From the NCBI GenBank assembly GCA_964504195.1, contig CAZDDI010000003.1:62001-126000 (forward strand): a DNA stretch of 64,000 bases, written 5' to 3'. Position numbers and translations under genes: made by a program. Source of the DNA: CAZDDI01 sp964504195 (GTDB lineage Bacteria > Chloroflexota > Anaerolineae > B4-G1 > SLSP01). This document shows, piece after piece, positions 61,271 to 64,000 of this stretch; the stretch's first letter is position 1, and each line of letters opens with the position of its first letter. The notes beneath the pieces are model-generated. The model was not told where the DNA came from, ran no database searches, and saw nothing but the letters and a program-made list of their open reading frames with translations.

Positions 61271-61879
61271 TTGAACTATAGTGGGGTAATTTTAGCCGGC
61301 GGCAGTGGTACCCGTATGGGTATGGATAAGCGTTTTTTACAACTGCATGGCAAACCGTTGGTGTTATGGGTTGTAGAGAGCCTCCGCCCATTAGTGGATG
61401 AGGTCGTGCTGGCAGTTCAAGACGTGACCCACTTCGCTGATTACGGTTTGCGTCTGGTTGTGGATCACTACCCTGGACAGGGTGTCTTGGCTGGGATGCA
61501 TGCTGGCCTGGCTACCGCGCAGGGCGCGTGGGCTGTGGTTGTGGGGGGCGATATGCCCTTGCTCAATCCAGACTTGCTGACGGCTATGCTGCAACTCACC
61601 TCCACCGCAGCGGCGGATGTCATTGTGCCAGAATGGCAGGGCAATCTTGAACCCCTCCATGCCCTCTATCGGACTGCGGTCTGTGCGCCAGCGGCGGAGG
61701 CGGCGTTACAAGCCGGTAAGCGGCGTATTGTGGCTTTCTATCCAGCGGTGCGGGTTAAGGTGTTCCCCCAGGCCGAAGTTGCCCGTTGGGATCCAGACGG
61801 GCTTTCGTTCTTCAATATTAACACTATGGATGATTGGACTGCAGCTGTGCAGTATTTGAACAAGCAGCACGTGCTTTGA
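61271..61879 (+). CDS. mobA: Molybdenum cofactor guanylyltransferase
   Basis: A 202-residue enzyme that attaches GMP to molybdopterin, giving the MGD needed by formate dehydrogenase. The nucleotide loop ILAGGSGTRMGMDKRFLQLHGKPL is diagnostic, and VVVGGDMPLLNPDLL holds the metal-binding Asp. FFNINTMDDW closes the domain. The start is a TTG at 61271 behind GAGGAG. It is the first of three cofactor and maturation genes. The neighbour focA is divergent. Confidence 0.93.
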   Translation: MNYSGVILAGGSGTRMGMDKRFLQLHGKPLVLWVVESLRPLVDEVVLAVQDVTHFADYGLRLVVDHYPGQGVLAGMHAGLATAQGAWAVVVGGDMPLLNPDLLTAMLQLTSTAAADVIVPEWQGNLEPLHALYRTAVCAPAAEAALQAGKRRIVAFYPAVRVKVFPQAEVARWDPDGLSFFNINTMDDWTAAVQYLNKQHVL

Positions 61880-61957
61880 AAATTGAAATGATACATATTC
61901 ATTGGACATGGTTGCGAAATTGGATCTGGCATCACGCGATCATAGAATAGAGGGGCT

Positions 61958-62299
61958 ATGCACGAACTACCCGTAACCGAAGAAATCCTGCGCATTGCAG
62001 CGCAACACGCCAGCGAGCAGCGCATCACGGACATCCATCTGGTGATTGGCGAGCTGAGCAGCTTTATTGATGACTCCATTCAGTTCTATTTCGATTTGCT
62101 CGCGCCAGGGACAGTCGCCGAGGGTGCGACGTTGCACTTCAAGCGTATCCCGGTGCGCTTCCGCTGCCGGGCGTGCGCAGCGGAATTTGCACCCACCGCG
62201 CTGGATTGGCATTGTCCGGTGTGCAACGCCTTGGGCGGTGATGTCATCGCGGGCAAAGAATTCTATGTCGAAAGCATTGAAATCACCAGCAACCAGTAA
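61958..62299 (+). CDS. hypA: Hydrogenase nickel chaperone HypA
   Basis: A 113-residue chaperone that passes nickel to the large-subunit precursor. It begins MHELPVTEEIL, with the nickel-binding His2 directly after the start, and has a zinc finger of CRAC and CPVC near residues 70-89. It is followed 10 bases later by hypB. The two NiFe hydrogenases in the window are the expected clients. No Shine-Dalgarno site stronger than GAGGGGC is seen. Confidence 0.93.
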   Translation: MHELPVTEEILRIAAQHASEQRITDIHLVIGELSSFIDDSIQFYFDLLAPGTVAEGATLHFKRIPVRFRCRACAAEFAPTALDWHCPVCNALGGDVIAGKEFYVESIEITSNQ

Positions 62300-62309
62300 A
62301 GGAGGAACT

Positions 62310-63011
62310 ATGTGCGATCATTGCGGTTGTGAAGATCACGAACATGAGCATGAGGAAGCCCGGCGCATTCCTGTTGTCCAAAGAATTCTGAGTGCCAACG
62401 ATGAGGCGGCGCTGGGAAACCGGCAGTATTTGCGGGCGCATGGAATCTCGGCGATCAATATCATGTCCTCGCCAGGCGCGGGGAAGACGACGCTGCTACT
62501 GGCGACGATTGCCGCGCTGGGCGAGCAGATGCGCCTGGGCGTCATCGAGGGCGATACCGCCTCGCAGGTGGATGCGGAGCTCATCGCGGATACGGGTACG
62601 CCGGTGGTGCAGATCAACACGGGCGGCGGCTGCCACCTCGATGCGCCGATGGTGCATAATGCGCTCCACGCGCTACCGCTCGATGCGCTCGATGTGCTCT
62701 TCATCGAGAACGTGGGCAACCTCATCTGCCCGGTCTCGTTCGATCTGGGGCAAGACTACAAGGTAGCGCTCCTCAGTGTGCCGGAGGGCCACGATAAGCC
62801 CTACAAATACCCGGCGATCTTCGAGGCGGTGGATCTGGTCGTGATTACCAAAGCTGATCTGATGCCCTATCTCGATTTCGACCTGGTGAAGTTCAAAGAA
62901 CTGGTACATGGGCTGAACCCCCACGCGCCAGTGCTGATGCTTTCGGCTAAAACTGGTGAGGGGCTGGCTGCGTGGCTTGCCTGGGTGCAGGAGCGCTGGG
63001 GCGTGCAGTGA
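62310..63011 (+). CDS. hypB: Hydrogenase nickel incorporation GTPase HypB
   Basis: A 233-residue GTPase acting with HypA. The short N-terminus MCDHCGCEDHEHEHEE has the CxxCGC-type nickel site and a modest His stretch. The G1 loop SSPGAGKTTLL, the metal-binding GGGCHLDA and the NKxD-like ITKADL follow. ATG 62310 follows AAGGAGG. hypC-F are not in the window and must lie elsewhere. A terminator follows. Confidence 0.95.
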   Translation: MCDHCGCEDHEHEHEEARRIPVVQRILSANDEAALGNRQYLRAHGISAINIMSSPGAGKTTLLLATIAALGEQMRLGVIEGDTASQVDAELIADTGTPVVQINTGGGCHLDAPMVHNALHALPLDALDVLFIENVGNLICPVSFDLGQDYKVALLSVPEGHDKPYKYPAIFEAVDLVVITKADLMPYLDFDLVKFKELVHGLNPHAPVLMLSAKTGEGLAAWLAWVQERWGVQ

Positions 63012-63031
63012 GCATCGCTGCTGTACAATGT

Positions 63032-63068
63032 AACCTGGATGGGGAAAACCTCATCCAGGTTTTGTTTT
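63032..63068 (+). terminator. Terminator after hypB
   Basis: AACCTGGATG (63032-63041) pairs with CATCCAGGTT (63052-63061), followed by TTGTTTTTG. Confidence 0.88.
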
Positions 63069-63078
63069 TGGTTGACGT

Positions 63079-63107
63079 TTCACGTTTCACGCATCTTATG
63101 TTATAAT
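63079..63107 (+). promoter_or_regulatory. Promoter of glmU
   Basis: TTCACG (63079-63084) and TATAAT (63102-63107) are spaced by 17 bases. The -35 box lies within a run of TTTCACG heptamers. Transcription would start near 63114, leaving a leader of about 130 bases. Confidence 0.5.
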
Positions 63108-63173
63108 TTTAACAACAATCTTGCGTGATTGCATATTAGACATCCATGAACGAGCAACCAATTTGCGACCATC

Positions 63174-63219
63174 AGCCCTGTGCTGTCAGTAATGCTACTG
63201 ACAGGCCGGGCTTTTTTTT
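63174..63219 (+). terminator. Terminator/attenuator in the glmU leader
   Basis: CTGTCAGTA (63183-63191) pairs with TACTGACAG (63196-63204) and the outer AGCCC with GGGCT, followed by eight T. It lies between the promoter and the glmU start, so it either attenuates glmU or ends a small RNA of about 105 bases. Confidence 0.75.
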
Positions 63220-63246
63220 GTCTATACCCCCAGAAGTGAGTGATCT

Positions 63247-64000
63247 ATGAATCTGTCTGTCGTGATTCTAGCCGCTGGAATGAGCACCCGGTTTAAGTCT
63301 GCTACGCCCAAAGTGCTGCATCCGCTGGTGGAACAGCCCTTGCTGGCCTACTCGCTTGATCTGGCAGAGCAATTATCCACCGAGCTGCCGGTGCTGATCG
63401 TCGGCCCAGAGACCGAGGCCGAAATCCGCGCCTGGGCGGGGGGGCGCGCGCGCTGTGTGGTGCAGGAGCCACGCCTGGGCACCGGCCACGCAGCGATGCA
63501 GGCTGCGCCGATGCTGGCCGGACATGCGGAACAGGTGCTCGTCCTCTATGGCGATATGCCGTTGTTGCGTGAAAGCACGCTGCGCGCGCTGGTGGAGCAG
63601 CAACAGCAGTGCCAGGCTGCCGTCGCGGTGCTGACCGTCGAGCGGGACGATCCGCGCGGGTTTGGGCGCATCGTCCGCAACAGCGCCGGCGACATCATGG
63701 CTATCATCGAAGATCACGAGGCTACGCCGGAGGTGCTGGCGATTCGGGAGCTCAACACCGGCGTTTACACTTTCCGGGCGGATTTTCTGTGGGGCGCGTT
63801 GCCGCAACTGCAACCCAGCCCGCGCAAGGGGGAATACTACCTTACCGATCTGATCGCGCTGGCGGCAAACGTGGGGGAGCGGGTGATAGGGGTGCAGGTG
63901 GAAGATGCGACCGAGGGCATGGGCATCAACACGCGCGCGGATATGGCGCTGGCAGCGGCAGCGTTGCGCGAGCGCATCAATCTGCACTGGATGCTGGCCG
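63247..64000 (+). CDS. glmU: GlmU, N-terminal uridylyltransferase part (cut by window edge)
   Basis: The first 251 codons of the bifunctional N-acetylglucosamine-1-phosphate uridylyltransferase/glucosamine-1-phosphate acetyltransferase. The loop VVILAAGMSTRFKSATPKVLHPL, GTGHAAMQA, LYGDMPLL and ELNTGVYTF match the pyrophosphorylase domain, and KGEYYLTDLIALA follows. The C-terminal acetyltransferase domain would lie beyond the right edge. It makes UDP-GlcNAc for the cell envelope. Preceded by its own promoter and a leader terminator. The start ATG has no strong Shine-Dalgarno site nearby (GTGAGTGAT). Confidence 0.9.
   Translation, partial: MNLSVVILAAGMSTRFKSATPKVLHPLVEQPLLAYSLDLAEQLSTELPVLIVGPETEAEIRAWAGGRARCVVQEPRLGTGHAAMQAAPMLAGHAEQVLVLYGDMPLLRESTLRALVEQQQQCQAAVAVLTVERDDPRGFGRIVRNSAGDIMAIIEDHEATPEVLAIRELNTGVYTFRADFLWGALPQLQPSPRKGEYYLTDLIALAANVGERVIGVQVEDATEGMGINTRADMALAAAALRERINLHWMLA

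Noticed and set aside
1..64000. tRNA or rRNA genes
   Set aside because: I saw no cloverleaf with the GTTCGA/TTCxANxC T-loop pattern or rRNA segment in the intergenic regions.

Overview
The window looks like a chromosomal segment of a Chloroflexota bacterium, probably of the Anaerolineae type. This is inferred from several things: soluble hydrogenase and formate dehydrogenase modules of Hnd/Hox type, a NACHT-FGE protein, a giant kinase with GAF and histidine kinase domains, moderately high GC, and many short dispersed intergenic repeats. No rRNA, tRNA or marker gene is present, so the assignment is tentative.

Layout. Positions 1-0.7 kb hold a metal uptake lipoprotein (cut by the left edge) and a Fur-family regulator, each behind a TGAAAA-N3-TTTTCA operator. 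Positions 0.9-6.5 kb carry phosphoglucomutase, a GH13 glucosidase, a zinc-ribbon protein and small unknowns (glucan metabolism). An AT-rich orphan gene and a complete IS630-type element follow (6.5-8.9 kb). Next come a 2015-residue Ser/Thr kinase-AAA-TPR-GAF-histidine kinase, a response regulator and uvrB (9.1-17.8 kb). Positions 18-27 kb hold housekeeping genes: a TIM-barrel protein, glutamate dehydrogenase, an aminotransferase, a nucleotidyltransferase, an Eis-like acetyltransferase, gatC followed by a truncated gatA, a site-2 protease and an HD protein.

A two-gene NiFe hydrogenase (27.1-29.3 kb) is followed by a probable conflict locus (29.5-33.3 kb). That locus has a zinc ribbon-NACHT-FGE protein whose C-terminus resembles a DGR variable region, plus a small partner sharing its Gly/Asn-rich linker motif. 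A structured, terminator-bearing leader RNA then precedes a Fec/Mol-type metal ABC transporter and a methyltransferase (33.5-38.3 kb).

Positions 38.9-57.3 kb are the centre of interest. Two parallel electron-transfer modules each contain a 2Fe-2S protein, a long NuoF with ferredoxin tail, NuoE and a second short NuoF. The first module continues into a HoxU/NuoG-like subunit, NiFe small and large subunits and a maturation protease. The second continues into a cysteine-type formate dehydrogenase catalytic subunit. An AAA-ATPase/DUF4276 pair sits between the hydrogenase large subunit and its protease. Farther right are a formate channel, mobA, hypA and hypB, which supply formate transport, molybdopterin guanylylation and nickel insertion. 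The region therefore reads as an H2/formate/NAD(P)H metabolism island. The window ends inside glmU, which has its own promoter and a leader terminator.
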